A stretch of 51,172 nt of DNA, from assembly GCA_900088475.1 (NCBI GenBank), contig FLMG01000427.1, positions 5,933 to 57,104 on the forward strand. The letters are read 5' to 3'. Made by a program: the position numbers and the translations under genes. This document shows positions 21,755-34,646 of this stretch, piece by piece (the stretch's first letter is position 1; each line of letters begins with the position of its first letter). Source of the stretch: Hyphochytrium catenoides. Lineage: Eukaryota; Sar; Hyphochytriomycetes; Hyphochytriales; Hyphochytriaceae. The notes beneath the pieces are model-generated. The model worked only from the letters and a program-made list of their open reading frames with translations. It had not been told where the DNA came from and did no database searches.

Positions 21755-22963
21755 ATGTCTTCCTTTATAGTCACTGGCGCAACGGGTCGAGTGGGCCACG
21801 CTCTCGTCTCACTCCTCCGCTCCAAAGATCTGGAGACACTCTGCATTGTCCGGAACAGGGAGAAGGCCAAGGATTTAGAGGCTCTAGGCTGCCAAATAGC
21901 CCTAGCTGATCTTGAGGATGAGAATGCACTGGCTCGAGCCCTCACTTCTTTCTCTTCATCTGCCCCTCACGTCACAGCTTCCCCATCTGCGTCCTTTGCA
22001 TCTGAAAAGGAGGTCAAGGCTTCAAAGACTCTAATTCTTATCTTTCCGGAGGCATTTGACAACGAGGACATGCTTGCATATGCAGAAACCCTCACCTACA
22101 ATGTCTGTGGTGCTATAGAGAAGACATCAGACACTAACCAAATCCGTCGCATCGTCCTCCTTAGCTCCATTGGGGCTGACTTGCCACCAGAAGTGGGAAC
22201 AGGCTTTCTTGGCACCTTAGGAGTCATAGAACGGATCTTGGAAAGGGAGAAAGAGAGACTGGGCTGTGAGATGCTCTTTGTTCGCGCCGGGTACTTTATG
22301 GAAAATTGGTCTTTCTATTTGGCAGAACTTAGGGATTCCCCAACGTGCTTTGAGCTACCCACCGTCTTCAATGCAGGGAAGCAGCATGAAAAGCATGGAG
22401 CCGAGAGGCGGACTACAGGGGATAGGAAGAAGAAAGAGATGGAAGAAGCAAAGCTCAATGAGGCAGAGCGAAAGCAAGACTTGAGTCAAAGCCCACCGCC
22501 TCAAGTCCAGGACAAGGTGCCCGATGACGAAATAGATGGGAAGCGGAGAAAAATGGCTATGATTGCCGTCCGCGACCTCGCAGAGATTATAGCCGAGTGG
22601 GTGCAAAGAGAGAACCTCGAAGGAGTCAAAGTTGTGCAGGCCATCGGACCAGAAGAGTGTTCAGCAGAGGACGGAGCGAGAGTGTGCTCCGAAATACTGG
22701 AAAGAACTATCAGCGTCAGAGATATGCAGCGAGAGGACGTAGAGATGATGGGCAAGCAGCTGGGATGGAGTACGAGCTCAGTGGGGGCATTCTTGCAGAC
22801 GGCCGAAGCAGTGCGAAAGGGGCTGATTAAACCTCTCGATACAGCAAAGAAGTTGGAAGTGGGAGAGGAGATAGGGGATTTGGGACAGAGGAGGAGCGAA
22901 GTGGTGACAGTTCAAGGTAGGACGGACTTGAAGGCGTTCTGCCGCCAAGCACTTATGTGGTGA
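21755..22963 (+). CDS. NmrA-like NAD(P)-binding Rossmann-fold protein
   Basis: A single-exon gene of 402 residues ending in TGA. The N-terminus MSSFIVTGATGRVGHAL contains the glycine-rich nucleotide loop TGATGRVG (residues 7-14) after the first strand, typical of atypical short-chain dehydrogenases of the NmrA/HSCARG group. Later conserved blocks are RRIVLLSSIGAD (about 132-143), the family signature FVRAGYFMENW, and MIAVRDLAEIIAEWV near residue 270. These enzymes or redox sensors bind NAD(P)H and either reduce small substrates or regulate partners; the substrate cannot be read here. Length exceeds the usual 280-330 residues because of an insertion of about 45 Lys/Glu/Gln-rich residues (roughly 215-260) in the substrate lobe. 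It is the only protein gene besides TPT1 and the membrane protein with no evident intron. No neighbour suggests a pathway. Confidence 0.87.
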   Translation: MSSFIVTGATGRVGHALVSLLRSKDLETLCIVRNREKAKDLEALGCQIALADLEDENALARALTSFSSSAPHVTASPSASFASEKEVKASKTLILIFPEAFDNEDMLAYAETLTYNVCGAIEKTSDTNQIRRIVLLSSIGADLPPEVGTGFLGTLGVIERILEREKERLGCEMLFVRAGYFMENWSFYLAELRDSPTCFELPTVFNAGKQHEKHGAERRTTGDRKKKEMEEAKLNEAERKQDLSQSPPPQVQDKVPDDEIDGKRRKMAMIAVRDLAEIIAEWVQRENLEGVKVVQAIGPEECSAEDGARVCSEILERTISVRDMQREDVEMMGKQLGWSTSSVGAFLQTAEAVRKGLIKPLDTAKKLEVGEEIGDLGQRRSEVVTVQGRTDLKAFCRQALMW

Positions 22964-24087
22964 ACAGGAGTTCAGGCGTCCTGTCTGCCGCACTGTGAAG
23001 AAGGAAGAATGATCTAGTGTTTTCTCGACTGAATGGCAATGTAGTCGGTAAGATCTCTGATCTATGTTATCTCAAAAGTAGTGATAATGAACTGGTATTA
23101 GCTCACAAAGTGAGTAAGACGAGTAATGGCATTGCTGCATCGAGCAAGGTTCTGTTCTGTTCGTTTCCTTTTACACAGCGATCAGCCAAAAAGCGCTGCA
23201 CCCTTTGCGTCATTATAAGACAATGGGAAGAAGAGGATAAAACAGGTGCTGGAGTAGTTTCTTTACAGTCATGGGGTGATACTTAGGTGCTAGCACGTTG
23301 GTAATGAATGCACGTGTATCCTTCGTTCTCTGGACGCCTGGTGCATTGTGTCGAAGATAGCTAGAGAGCTCCCCGTCAAATGCAATCGTAGATAATCCTG
23401 CACAAAGACGTCTCGGCAGTGCTTGCTTTGAAAGAGAGATACCGCAGGTTAGCTCTCTCCTGAGGAGAAGATGGCGGAGATGGAGGATGATTCTATGATC
23501 CTGTTATTATGTGAGCTCGCGTCAAAGCCAGAAGCAGTTCAAGCACGATAACCCTTATCTCAGGGGAAAGTTGAGGATCGCATTAAGCGCATCGGCGCGC
23601 GATGGCAGGAAGACATTCAACTCTAGGAAGCTGGGGATAGCTCTATCATCAGCGACCAAGGCTCAAAGCTGGTACTGTGACGAGATGACGGCGTCTGAAA
23701 GGATCTTCAACGTGTACAAACTTCTCAGTAGCTGTTATCAGAAATAAGCACCACGTGTATACCGTTATTAATCAATCTTGATGTTCTTTATCCTTGATAC
23801 CTACTTGCATGGTGACAAATCTTTGTATCTTATGTTTTGCCTTCTGATCTGATCCTTGAACAAACTGCAACTTAATCTCCAGGAAGGCTGTCAGGCAGCG
23901 GAAGTAGAGCTGAAGAAGGACACACTTTCGGATGTCCTTGCTACGAGTCAGACCTCAAGGCAGGCTTACATCGTCTTGGTAGGGCTGCAGAGCCAATTGT
24001 CCTTTAGCCTGCCAGTTGTGACTGGCAAACAAAGCGGGTGAAAGTTAGTGGACAACTCTGGATAGTGAAGACTGAGCTCTGACAGCT
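22964..24087. other. Intergenic interval without recognised gene
   Basis: About 1.1 kb of mixed-composition sequence between the NmrA-like stop and the AGL start. Open frames of 60-90 codons are present but none shows a family motif. The final part should contain the AGL promoter, with no defined element seen. Confidence 0.55.
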
Positions 24088-27000
24088 ATGAGCAAGTCAG
24101 GAACGCAGCCTGACGGCAGCCACGAGGAGTCGATCCTCAGGCTGGACAGCACTGGCGGTCCTCCTCATGAAGGGCTGCTGAAGGTTCCAAGGAACCGCCG
24201 TCTTAGAATAATCCTTCCTCCAGGCTACTTTGACATGGCAAGTAAATATTTAATGTTGCCCTTCTCCTCAGCACTCACTGGTCTTGCTTCTTGTCTGTTC
24301 ATCCCTCTTCTTTTCTCGAGTACAGGGCACCGTCAGCGTGAAGACGAACGTCCCACCTAAAGGCACGCCGTTCAAGAGGACAGAATTCTTTGATGTTGCT
24401 GGCTCTGACTCTTCCTCTAAGGACGGCGAATGGATAGGCCATATCGCGTCAGATCGTGCGGGGGCATTCGAACTCTATGTTGAGGGCAGAAGGGTATTTC
24501 GTGCCGGGATGGACAATGATGTTATAGGGGACGATGAGATTGTTCGCTCCTCCTCAGTGCGTTTTATCATTGACCCTGTTCTGGTGGTGAACGGGTGCGG
24601 TCTACCCTTGAATGGGCTTTGCATGCAGACCATGCTGACCAAGCTGTGTGGGCCGGTTTCGAGCTGGCCTGATGTCTTCCGAGAGATGGCGCCCCTAGGT
24701 AAGGCTTTAAAAATAGTATAGACAGGACACAGAGGACCGAGGAATGTGGAGAGTACGGTGCTGACCGAGGAGAGAGAGACAGAAAGGCGTCTTATAATGG
24801 CTTACTGGCCTGAGGTCTCTGATTCTCCCTCCTTCCCTTGTCCTGTCTCGCAACGCTTACATATATATATATAGTCAGCTCACTAGACTAGCGAATGAAC
24901 GCAGCCTCTCTTACTCGCTCTTTGGCGATGGTAACCTCTCTCTGATGGATGTTCTCTCTCTTCTAATGGTGCTAGGGTACAACATGATCCACCTTCCGCC
25001 AGTGCAGGAACTAGGAGAGAGCAATAGTAGCTACTCTGTCAATGAGCAGAGGGAGATTGCCTCTTATCTCTTCCCAGAGCTCAGAAAGCCCGATTCCTCT
25101 GACGTGACAGCCATCAAGGCCTGGCAGGTTGTGAGGAGTGTCTTTTCTCTCCTTGTTAGAAGCTATCCGCTCGTGAAAAGTGAGCGTTTGAGGACGATAA
25201 GCTATCACCTTGTCGTCCGCTGCTAGGCATTCCTACCCTGCTGCTGGCCTTGCATCACTCCATTGAACTAGGGAATACCTTGGTCTTATCTCGCTAACTG
25301 ACCCTGTGCCCCCTGATACTATCACACTTCTTTCCAATGTCTGCCTTCCTCATGCCTTACTTACTGCCTCATTTAACTGCAGAAAAAGAAGTATGACGGC
25401 CTAAAGGCAGGCCTTGAAAATCTTGAAAAGAATTACGGGCTGACCTTCCTTACGGACATCGTCCTGAATCACACTGCCCATTCCTCCCCCTGGCTCTCTG
25501 ATCACCCAGAGGCGACCTACAACCTTCAGAACTCTCCTCACCTTCGTCCTGCCTTTGAACTGGACGAGCTAGTGCTGGACATCTCTGACCAAGTGGCAAG
25601 AGGAGTTAGGAAAGACCCAGGTTAGACAGAGCGATGAAGAAGAGAGGCAGAGACGGGAGGAGACAGGATATTGAGAATTTGGCTGGTCCCCAGGTCTATG
25701 AGCCTCATGCTCCAATACGTATGGACGGCTATTATTATCCTAGTCACGACCCCGTTCCTTCGGGCAATGCATGTCTTTCTCTCTCACATGGCTGCTGGCA
25801 TCACTATAGTTCAACGTCAATCGTCTAGCTAACTTTCTCTTGTCTTCTTCTGTTACTGGTCCCTAGCCGGAAAGTCGATTAGCTCCCTCATGGATTCAGT
25901 TGAGGCCGTGGATGCTGTCATTGGCGAGCTTGAGAAAGAGGTTAGCGCTTGGTGGACTTCTCTTCTCCGCCCTAGCTAACGCGTTCTTCTATCTGTTTTC
26001 TCCTACTCTACGTGCCTTTGACGGTATTCAGATTCCAACACTGAGGCTATGGGAGTACTACATGGTGGATGTCGAAAAGGCAGTGGCTGATCTCCGTCAT
26101 GCCTTAGAGAAGAAGAGCCATTCTCTACGCGGAAGAGAGGAAGTTGTGCCTTCTCCGTACTATCATGAGATCGACGATAAGACGGGCTATCTTCTTTCTG
26201 AGGGCCTGATGGATAGTAAGGAAGGAGGAAGGTTTGCTGTTAAAGTGCAGGTCGAGGCTGCTCTTCGAGCCTTCAGTCCGCCTCCTATGAGAGGAATCAA
26301 TGCAACGGTACGCCAAACCAGTAGATTTTGAGAAGCAGGACAAGGCGCACTTGCTGGTTCCTCGTCTCAGTCATTCTTCATGTTTCTTTGTTCGCTCCTC
26401 TCTACATTTTGAATAGCTTGGTTGGCCGTCTATCCTTCCCTGCGGGCATTGCGTTCCAATACTCTCGCTTGTTCTTTCGCTGCCTAGTCTGATTAGCCTG
26501 GGACGCCCCGCCCAAATATCCTCCTTAGACGATTGAAGAATCCTGCCATCGCTACCGTGACGGCTTAGGCGCCCTAAACTGGGCTCTCAGACAGCGCTAT
26601 GATGAAGATATGGCTAGCGCCATCAAAAGCATGAGAGGAACAGCCCATTATGACTGGCTTAACCCTCATAGACGGGCCGGTATGACTGGTGGCTTCTAGA
26701 GTGCTCAGCAACATTTCTCGCTCCCTATCGTTTCTCTCAAAAGTAGTTCTATGAATGAACACAACCCAGCTTCCTCCCTACACCAAGTTCCCTCTCGCTG
26801 ATTGATAGTGAACATCTAGTCTCACCAGCTGCTTGAACCCGGTGTTTGGTTGGCTCTCCACCTCACTCGACCTCATCTGAATCCCAGGGAAGCTCTCGAT
26901 CTCACTGGAGCACCATCGGCCAATTGTCCACTCTTACTTCACCCTGCCGTCATCGTCCAAGTCTTCCCCTACTGCCCGGAGACTGACCCGGAGGAGAAGC

Positions 27001-30000
27001 AGTTACCACCTGCAGTTCCAAGGCCCCACAGCCTTTGCCAACAATGGATTTATATGGAATGGTAAGAGGAGCTACCGGCCGCAGTGACTGAAGATGGCCG
27101 CTCAAAATTTCATGAATAAGAACATACTAGATGACTAATTCTACCAAAGTATAACCTATCTGGTTTCACTGTTTGAGGACACGATAATTGACTGACTTTC
27201 TTCGCTAAAGCTCTATCAATGGCTTTGCTATTTCTGCTAACCACACTTACATGACTAGGCAATCCGCTCATTGACTTTGCTGCCCCTGGTCCTGCACCTG
27301 CGGCATCGTCAGCTTATTTGAGACGTGATCTCGTGATCTGGGGAGACTGCGTGAAGCTGCGTTATGGCGAGAATGAAGCTGACTCTCCCTGGCTGTGGCA
27401 GCATATGAGGGGCTACATCCAGGTACGTTTTATCTCTCTGTCTCCCCCTTCTCCTTCTGGCTACCATTGGCAACACAATGGTCTCTCTTACCATTCCCCA
27501 TCCTGATGCTTGGCGCTCCTCCTTTTGCTCTGGACCTTACTACTATCGACTCCTATCTGTAAATTTGCAAGCTCTTTGTCCTTGTCTTCTCGAGTTCTTT
27601 CCTTCTCATCCTACCCCACAATAGCTGGAAGTCTTCATGCTTTTCTATCCCTCTTTTGCCGGGGAGATTCTGCTCACTATCCCCATGGTTTGTCCTTTGT
27701 ACAGGACATGGCTCGCCTCTTCCAGGGTCTTCGGATTGACAATGCTCACGGGACCCCTTTGCATGTGGCCGCTGCGATGCTGGATGCAGCTAGAGAGGTA
27801 TCCACTACTACTGCTGCTGCTGTGTAAATAAAGTTTGAGTCTGCATGCATTCTTTCCTTTGAAATATGGTATATGGGGATTTGCGGCTGAGAACAGGTGA
27901 CCCTATCCGTCCACCTCCTTTCGCTATTATGTACCTCGTCTTTTTTCCGGCTGTCTCTTCTCTCCTACCATTCTTTATGCTACTGTACCATTCTTTGATC
28001 TTGAGAATAGGAATGCTGGCGAGGGGCTAAGTCAAATTTCCTCACTTTGCTGTGGGCATGCGGCTTTATACAGGTCCGCCCAGAGTTGTACGTGGTGGCC
28101 GAGCTCTTTACAGGGTCACAGCAGTTGGATATTCGCTACTGTCACGAGTTGGGAATATCTGCACTCATTAGAGAGGCCATGCAGGTAGGGAGAGAGCAAG
28201 GTTCCTAGTCCATTCTTTCTCGCGTACCGCTGCCTTGGCTACTAGCTGCGGCGGTCATTGGCTTCTTTATAGCCGTATGTTCGCTCCTCCCAAAGAGGTT
28301 AACTCTTCGGGCTAGTGTAGATAGGATTGACGCTGTCACTCTCACTTCTTTTTTCTTTCTTTCTCCGACGCTTCAAATATCCTCCTGTGTCCCTTTCTTT
28401 CTGGTTAGGCCTATGATGTGAAGACTCTTTCCCATATGATCCACATCCATAGTGGCCGACCGGTCGGTTCCTTGGTATCAGAGGAGGAGGCCAGAAGAAA
28501 GTGCTACCCATCTCCTCTCCCTGCCATCTTCTATGACTGCACACACGATAATGAAACGCCGTTTCAAAAACGAACGGTACGCACAAAGCGCTAAGGAGAT
28601 GTTGAGCAAAGGTCGTGTCATAGTTTTGCGTCCCGGGGTAACCTCGAAATAGAAGAGGCCACGGAATATTCTGCTGGGTGAAGTATGCTTGACTGCACAA
28701 ACCAAACAAGCAGCGATGTCACACAGTAACCATTACGCAAGCGGAGTACTGGATTCGTTTGTAATGGTGCCTACGCTGTCTCAGCATCTGCTTCTCTTTT
28801 TATTATTCTAGGCGGCAGACGCTCTCCCCACCGCCGCCCTGGTGGCAATGACAGCAGCGGCTATCGGCTCCACGGCTGGCTTTGATATGCTTGTGCCACA
28901 TTACCTCTCTGTAGTCACGGAAAAGAGACTGTACAAGTACGTTTTCTTCTTTAACGGAAACTTGGCACTCACCCTATAGAGTGAAGTAGCCTAACACGAT
29001 TCCAGGCCTGTCCAGGAACAAGAAGTAGAAAAGGCTATGCACAGAGGTATCTACAGGGCAAAGAGTGTGCTGAACAAACTCCATATCAAGCTCGCAGGTA
29101 AGTCTTCTGGAGAGGATGGGAGTGGCTGCCAATAATCTATTCACCTGTCTCCTTCCAACCTGTCAACCTTTTTGCTGTTGATACTAATAAAATCCTCCGT
29201 CTATACCCGCCTACCAGCTCTTACCTCTGTCTTTTGATCTCTACAGCGGAGGGCTATACGGAGGTGTTCTCATATCATGGGAAGGCGGACGGACAGGACG
29301 ACCTCCTCACCGTAACACGCTCTCATCCCACGAACCATAAGAGTGTCGTTATGATCTGCAGGACTGCTTTTGACCGCTGGGATCCCCATCTCAGCATTCC
29401 GCAGGCAGGCTTTGCTGATTGGTCTCCTCCTTCTATTGTCCCGGTCAAAATCCAAGGCACGTGGGAAAAGATTGTGGGCACGGGATAGCTGAAAGATTCT
29501 GGGCTAGGGTAAATGGGGGAGGAAGGACGCAAGAGGGACAAAGTGGACCGTTTGTAGAGGCTAAGCAGTTCAGCAGTATGTCAATCTTTCTTATGGAGTC
29601 CTCATTAAGCGCATTATCAAGCTAGAGCAAAACTGACCTGGTCATGACAAGCAGGCCGCATTACGAAGCTGATTATTGCTGCTAGCCTACGCGTACCTCC
29701 TCAGGTAGAGAAGTCTTTGCTTCATACAGGCATCTTCGTTCCTCGAGTCATTCTCTTGTATTTGCCCCTAGAGGTATCCTGATTGCGCATTTCGCTTACG
29801 ATCCACATTCGTTCTACGACCTCGCAGGAGTTCAAGGATGACCCGAAGTTCATTAACGGACTATCCAGCTCTCTTCTCTTTAGCACTACAGACTATTCCG
29901 CGCTCGCTTCTGCCAGAGAGGAAGGCGACTGCACTATCATCCACTTCAACAGCAAAGAGTTTGTCCCAGGGTCCATCCTTGCCTTTGAAGTCTCCCCCAT

Positions 30001-33000
30001 TATGCGCAAAGCCTCCAATGCCGCTAATGGTCAAGCTGGTACCCAAGATGTTAATGGAGTGACAAGGGGTGTTAGCAACCTCTTTATCTACGAAACGAAG
30101 GATAAGGATGCCCTTACGACAGGTAAACCGACAATCCCTCCTTTGATTCTACCTATAATCCTCGTACTCCGAGGCTACTGCGTCTCGAAGCTTCACATTC
30201 CCACTATTCAAGCGTCTCTTGTGCACCAGTTGAATGACTTGCTGCCAGCCCCTCTCTTGGTTATGTTTGATCTCAAAAATAACTTTTATGGCCTTCCTCA
30301 TTTCTCTAAACCTTTGTTTCTTTGTCTCTTCTCAGAGCTGCCGCCACATGCACAAGGGGAGCTGCAGGACATAGTGAAGAAGTCTTCCCTCTCGCTTCTT
30401 GACTATAGTCATATTCTCTTCTCCTCAAGCGCAGAAGAGTGGGATGTCAGTAAGGGCAAAAGAGGGCCTTACAATATCCCGAATTACGGTATAAGAACCA
30501 GCACCTTTCCATGCTAGCGGCTTTCCACGTACACTGTCCAGCTCCCGCTTTCTTTGAGTTTTGTGGAACTTTTTTACTTCCTCAGAAGAATACGTTGTGT
30601 CAGTCCTGCTTTTCACTGCCATGACTTCGTCAGCACCTTTCGTCGTCTGTCTGTTGGCTGTGTTGGCCCTTCCGGCAAACTCATTGTCTTGCGTATATAC
30701 CTAGGTGATCTTCTATGGTGCGGTGTGGCTGGTCCTTATGTCGTGTTCGAGAAGATGAGGGAAGGCAATGACCTCGGGCATGCGTTAGCCGAGAATATAA
30801 GACAGGTCAGTATCTCCTCGCACGGCTCGTCACCTCTCATCATCCTTATCTTCATTGACTTCACATTTGTGCGCGCTATCTCTTCAATGTTGTTTTCTCC
30901 GATATCCATATCCTCTTTGAGCCTTGCTGATCTCCTACGAAATGCTTAGCTGATCCTGTCGTCTCCTGCCACAATGTAGGGCAATTGGCTGGCTGACTAT
31001 CTCATTGGGAGGTTGGATGGAATAGAGTCATGCGCGAAGATCCAGCAGTGGATGAAGAAATACTTCTCAGCGTAAGAATACCCGCCAACTCCATCCTGGA
31101 CAGTTTCATCTGTTTTCTGCCTTGACAACCAAGCCGCCTTTCCCCCTTCGTGGGTCTATGGAGAATATTTCTTTCCCGTCTTCCTATACCTTCTTGGCCT
31201 GCTTAGCACTCTTCGATCTGTCTCAAATGACAGGACTTTCTTCACTCAGCGCTCACATGAGTGTCAATTCGCCTCTTCTATGCTCCGTGATGCAGCCTTG
31301 ATGAGGTTCCCCGAGGTCTTCGCCCTCAGGCCTTTTGGAACATTATCAAAGTTCTCTTCTCAGAGCTCAAGGAAGGCGCACTTCGTCTGCTCGGAAGCTT
31401 CTCCCAGGAAAACGGAGATTTTGTCCGAGATCTATCCCTGACGTCTTTCATGCTCCTCAGGGAGATTCCTTCCGCTCCTCTTTTCGACGTGGCAGCTCTA
31501 CCTTCCCCTTTTTCTTCGTCTTCCGTTGCCCAGTCTTATGGCCACGGGCCCTCCATGGCGGCCGGGCTTCCTCATTTTGCTACGGGTTTCATGAGGGCCT
31601 GGGGCAGAGACACGTTCATCTCTCTGCGGGGACTGCTGCTGGTAACGGGAAGATTTGAGGAAGCGAAGAAAATAATACTTTCCTTCGCTTCAGTCATGCG
31701 ACACGGACTAATCCCCAACCTTATGGACGGCGGGCGGAACCCCCGCTATAATGCTAGAGACGCTACCTGGTGGTTCCTCCAGGCAAGATACGGCTCTTGA
31801 TGTATCTCCCATTTTTAAACCTCTACAGCCGGACAATCTATGCGAGCGAAATACTTTCTCCCTGTAGTTGGCCACTTTCTTCAATGTCGAGTTCCTTTGT
31901 CTCTTCTCTCTTCGCTAGGGAGGGATCTCTCATTCTTGACTTTCTCCTTTCTCTAACTCTTTCGCTTAACTCCTTTTACCTCCCTTACTCCTGCTCAGGC
32001 GATTCAAGACTATGTGAAGTTAGTTCCTAATGGTGTCAGCATCCTGAATGAGAAGGTGGTCCACAAGTATTCCACAGACAATCAGAGCGCTCGTGAGTTT
32101 CAGTCTCTGCTTTCCCCCTTTCAGCGCTGCCTTTAGCTTTTATAGCCGCCACTCTCTGGCTCTATGCTTCATAGGAGGCTTTTGCTATCTTCTGACGTTG
32201 GGCTCTTTTCATCCCCTAACTCCTCGGGGCTTCGTATACTGGACTGCATCGCTGACTAGTAACCACATGAAAACTCTCGGCCTTTCTTCCTTTCCGCGTA
32301 CTGCTTAGCGCTCAAGCCTCAAGAAACAACGCTTGCTGAGATCATGCAAAAGATTCTTCAAGCGCATGCGTCTGGCATTTCCTTTAGGGAATGGAACGCC
32401 GGTGCCCAGATTGACTCACATATGAAAGATGAAGGATTCAACATCTCAGTGAGATTTGAGGAAGAGACAGGATTTATCTATGGAGGGAACAGGTGAATGT
32501 CCCAAGAATGCTTCTCGCTCTGTCTCCAGATTCCGTGCGTTCTACTCTATCGGCTTTTATTCTTCAGTGCATGGCTCCAATCTGCTCTTCCCCGAATTAT
32601 TTTGCTCTTCAAATCATAGTGGCACTAGTGTAAGCGATGTAAACCGGTGGCCCCTAAGACCGTTCTTCATACTCACCAGCTCGAACTGTGGCACCTGGAT
32701 GGACAAAATGGGAGAGTCAAAGGAGGCAGGAACTGATGGAGTACCTGCAACGCCTAGAGATGGAGCAGATGTGGAGGTGAGATAGATTTGCAATGGACGG
32801 CAAAGGGCTTGAAGGCTAGAACTGCAACACATAGAACAAACAACCCAACGGCGCTGTGACCCTTGCTATCTTCATTGAAGCCGGCCTGTGTCGCGTATCG
32901 CCTGACTCTGTCAAATTATAGATTATTGGACTGTTGGCCTCTACGGTCAAGTGGCTTTCGGAAGTGGCGTCTAAATACCCCTACCAAGGTGTCAAACTTG

Positions 33001-34646
33001 GCTCCAAGGATAAGGAGAGAAAGTTAACTTGGAAAGAGTGGTACCAAAAGCTGCAGGTGATATGGTTAGCTTCTTTCGTACCAACCTTCGTCTATTAGTT
33101 CATGCTCACTTCCCGTTGCAACTGTTCTTCGCATGGCCGATCTGCTATGCTGTGTAACACACCCTTCGCTGTAGTCCAAGCGTGTTTTCCTTTGTATGCT
33201 TCTGTCCCCTCGAAGCTTCTAGGGGAATGCTACATGCCATATGTTTGGCTTCTGCCACATATACCTAACCGACGTGCCTTCCTGTCGCGGCAATTTTACT
33301 AGGACAACTTTGAGCGTCACTTCTACATCCCTGAGGTGCCGGAGGAGGATGATCTGTATGAAGTGGACTTGAAATTGATCAACAAGAGAGGAATCTACAA
33401 AGATGTCCTTCGCAGCAGCATCGTTTGGACAGACTATCAGCTAAGGCCAAACCAGGTAAGCCTCACTTTGATACCCCTCTCTCGATCTGCCAGTTCGGCA
33501 TTTGGCGTACCGTCAGGCGTAACCACGCTACTACTCTCGGCTTCTCCATCTCTAGCACACCCAGTCTCCTTCATGTGGCCTGAGCTCTCAAATCTCCTTT
33601 GCTTTACCAGGCGATTGCGATGGCAGTTGCACCTGGTCTTTTCAACCCTGATCACGCAAAGTTAGCCTTGAATACTATCGAACGGTATCTACTGGGCAAG
33701 GAACAACTAGGAGTGAAGACCTTAGACCCGACAGACTGGGCCTACCGAGGTTGCTATGACAACTCGAATGACTCCACGGATGGAAGTATAGCCAGAGGTT
33801 TCAATTATCACCAGGTAGATCACCAAGTTGTTTCCGCTCCGTTGTGAGGCTATGCACGTACGGGAAGATCTTTTCCACGCCTGTGTGAGCGACGCTATGC
33901 CTAAGTCGCTACCTCTCACCGCTCAGTCCTCCCGATACCTTTCGACACCCTTGTCTGCCGTCAACTGCGACAAGCTTTGAAATACAGCTCACCCCAAGAG
34001 TGACTTCGTCTTTGAACCTTCTGCACTTCCCGTACTATCAACCTAATGTCTTTATTTGGTTCTAGTTTTCTTTGATCATTTCACTCTCTGACGCGCGCAA
34101 ATTCCCTCTCCTTCTTTCCTCGTCCACATTGACAGGGGCCAGAGTGGCTGTGGCCCTTAGGGTATTACATTCGTGCCTGTTTCCAATTCGTGGTCAATGA
34201 AGGCGCCAGTGTCAAAGCCATCCACCAAGCTAGAAAGAGGTTCCTCGCCGCCTCCACCATCAACCACTTTGAGCACATGAAGACAGTACCTGAACTCTCC
34301 CTTCCTGAGCTTACTANNNNNNNNNNNNNNNNNNNNNNNNNNNNNNNNNNNNNNNTCTACCTCTCGCCCACTGTCCCTGGCCTACCTTATCTGAAACAGT
34401 TCCATTATAGGGCAAATCTAATCCACCTCTTTTGGTCTTCTGTCCATAAGATGCCCTCCCTATGAAACTCTCTAACTGTCCCACTCTGTCCTTCACGGCC
34501 AAGTTGGATTGAGCTCCAAGATGACCCCATCCTTACCGTCCTTTCCGCATGCAGGAAATTTCTGTCCATTCAGCTGCTACTGTCAGGCATGGTCTATGGC
34601 CACGCTCTTGGATGCAGCATGGGATATCTTTGAGACCGGATCGTAG
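24088..34646 (+). CDS. AGL: Glycogen debranching enzyme (4-alpha-glucanotransferase / amylo-1,6-glucosidase)
   Basis: This bifunctional cytosolic enzyme moves a maltosyl/maltotriosyl stub from a branch (transferase, GH13-like half) and then hydrolyses the remaining alpha-1,6 glucose (GH133-like half). I assemble about 29 exons into about 1,620 codons, near the family's 1,500-1,550. Landmarks in order: N-terminal beta domain; [34 protein letters not shown]; transferase nucleophile in [13 protein letters not shown] (Asp about 596); acid in [10 protein letters not shown] (Glu about 625); [10 protein letters not shown] (Asp about 699); then the glucosidase signatures [29 protein letters not shown] (Asp about 1236) and [11 protein letters not shown] (Glu about 1535). 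The C-terminus is completed by an exon at 34555-34646 ([20 protein letters not shown], stop TAG). A 39-base gap (34317-34355) lies at the last intron. Three introns use GC donors (24238, 29457, 31783). Plants, red-lineage plastids and bacteria mostly use isoamylase-type enzymes, so an AGL type points to cytosolic glycogen or starch. Identification is secure. Confidence 0.97.
24238..24325 (+). other. GC-AG intron 1 of AGL
   Basis: The boundary is GACATG|GCAAGT...GTACAG|GGCACC. Only the GC donor links GYFDM to GTVSVKTN in frame and in line with the family. A GT two bases further (AAGT) would give the wrong phase. Confidence 0.75.
29457..29654 (+). other. GC-AG intron 15 of AGL
   Basis: The boundary is ATCCAAG|GCACGT...AAGCAG|GCCGC. 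The next coding block ([16 protein letters not shown]) demands a phase-1 exit, and no GT at that phase exists before the in-frame stop. The donor is weaker than the other GC donors. Confidence 0.6.
31783..31998 (+). other. GC-AG intron 21 of AGL
   Basis: The boundary is CTCCAG|GCAAGA...GCTCAG|GCGATT. It joins ATWWFLQ to [12 protein letters not shown], a stretch highly conserved in AGL proteins, at phase 0. The only other route runs into TGA six codons later, so the GC donor is required. Confidence 0.9.
34317..34355. other. Assembly gap (39 N)
   Basis: The run of N begins directly after the codons for PELSLPELT of AGL and falls at the end of its penultimate exon or start of the last intron. 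The exact donor of that intron, and possibly a few codons, are missing. Confidence 0.95.
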
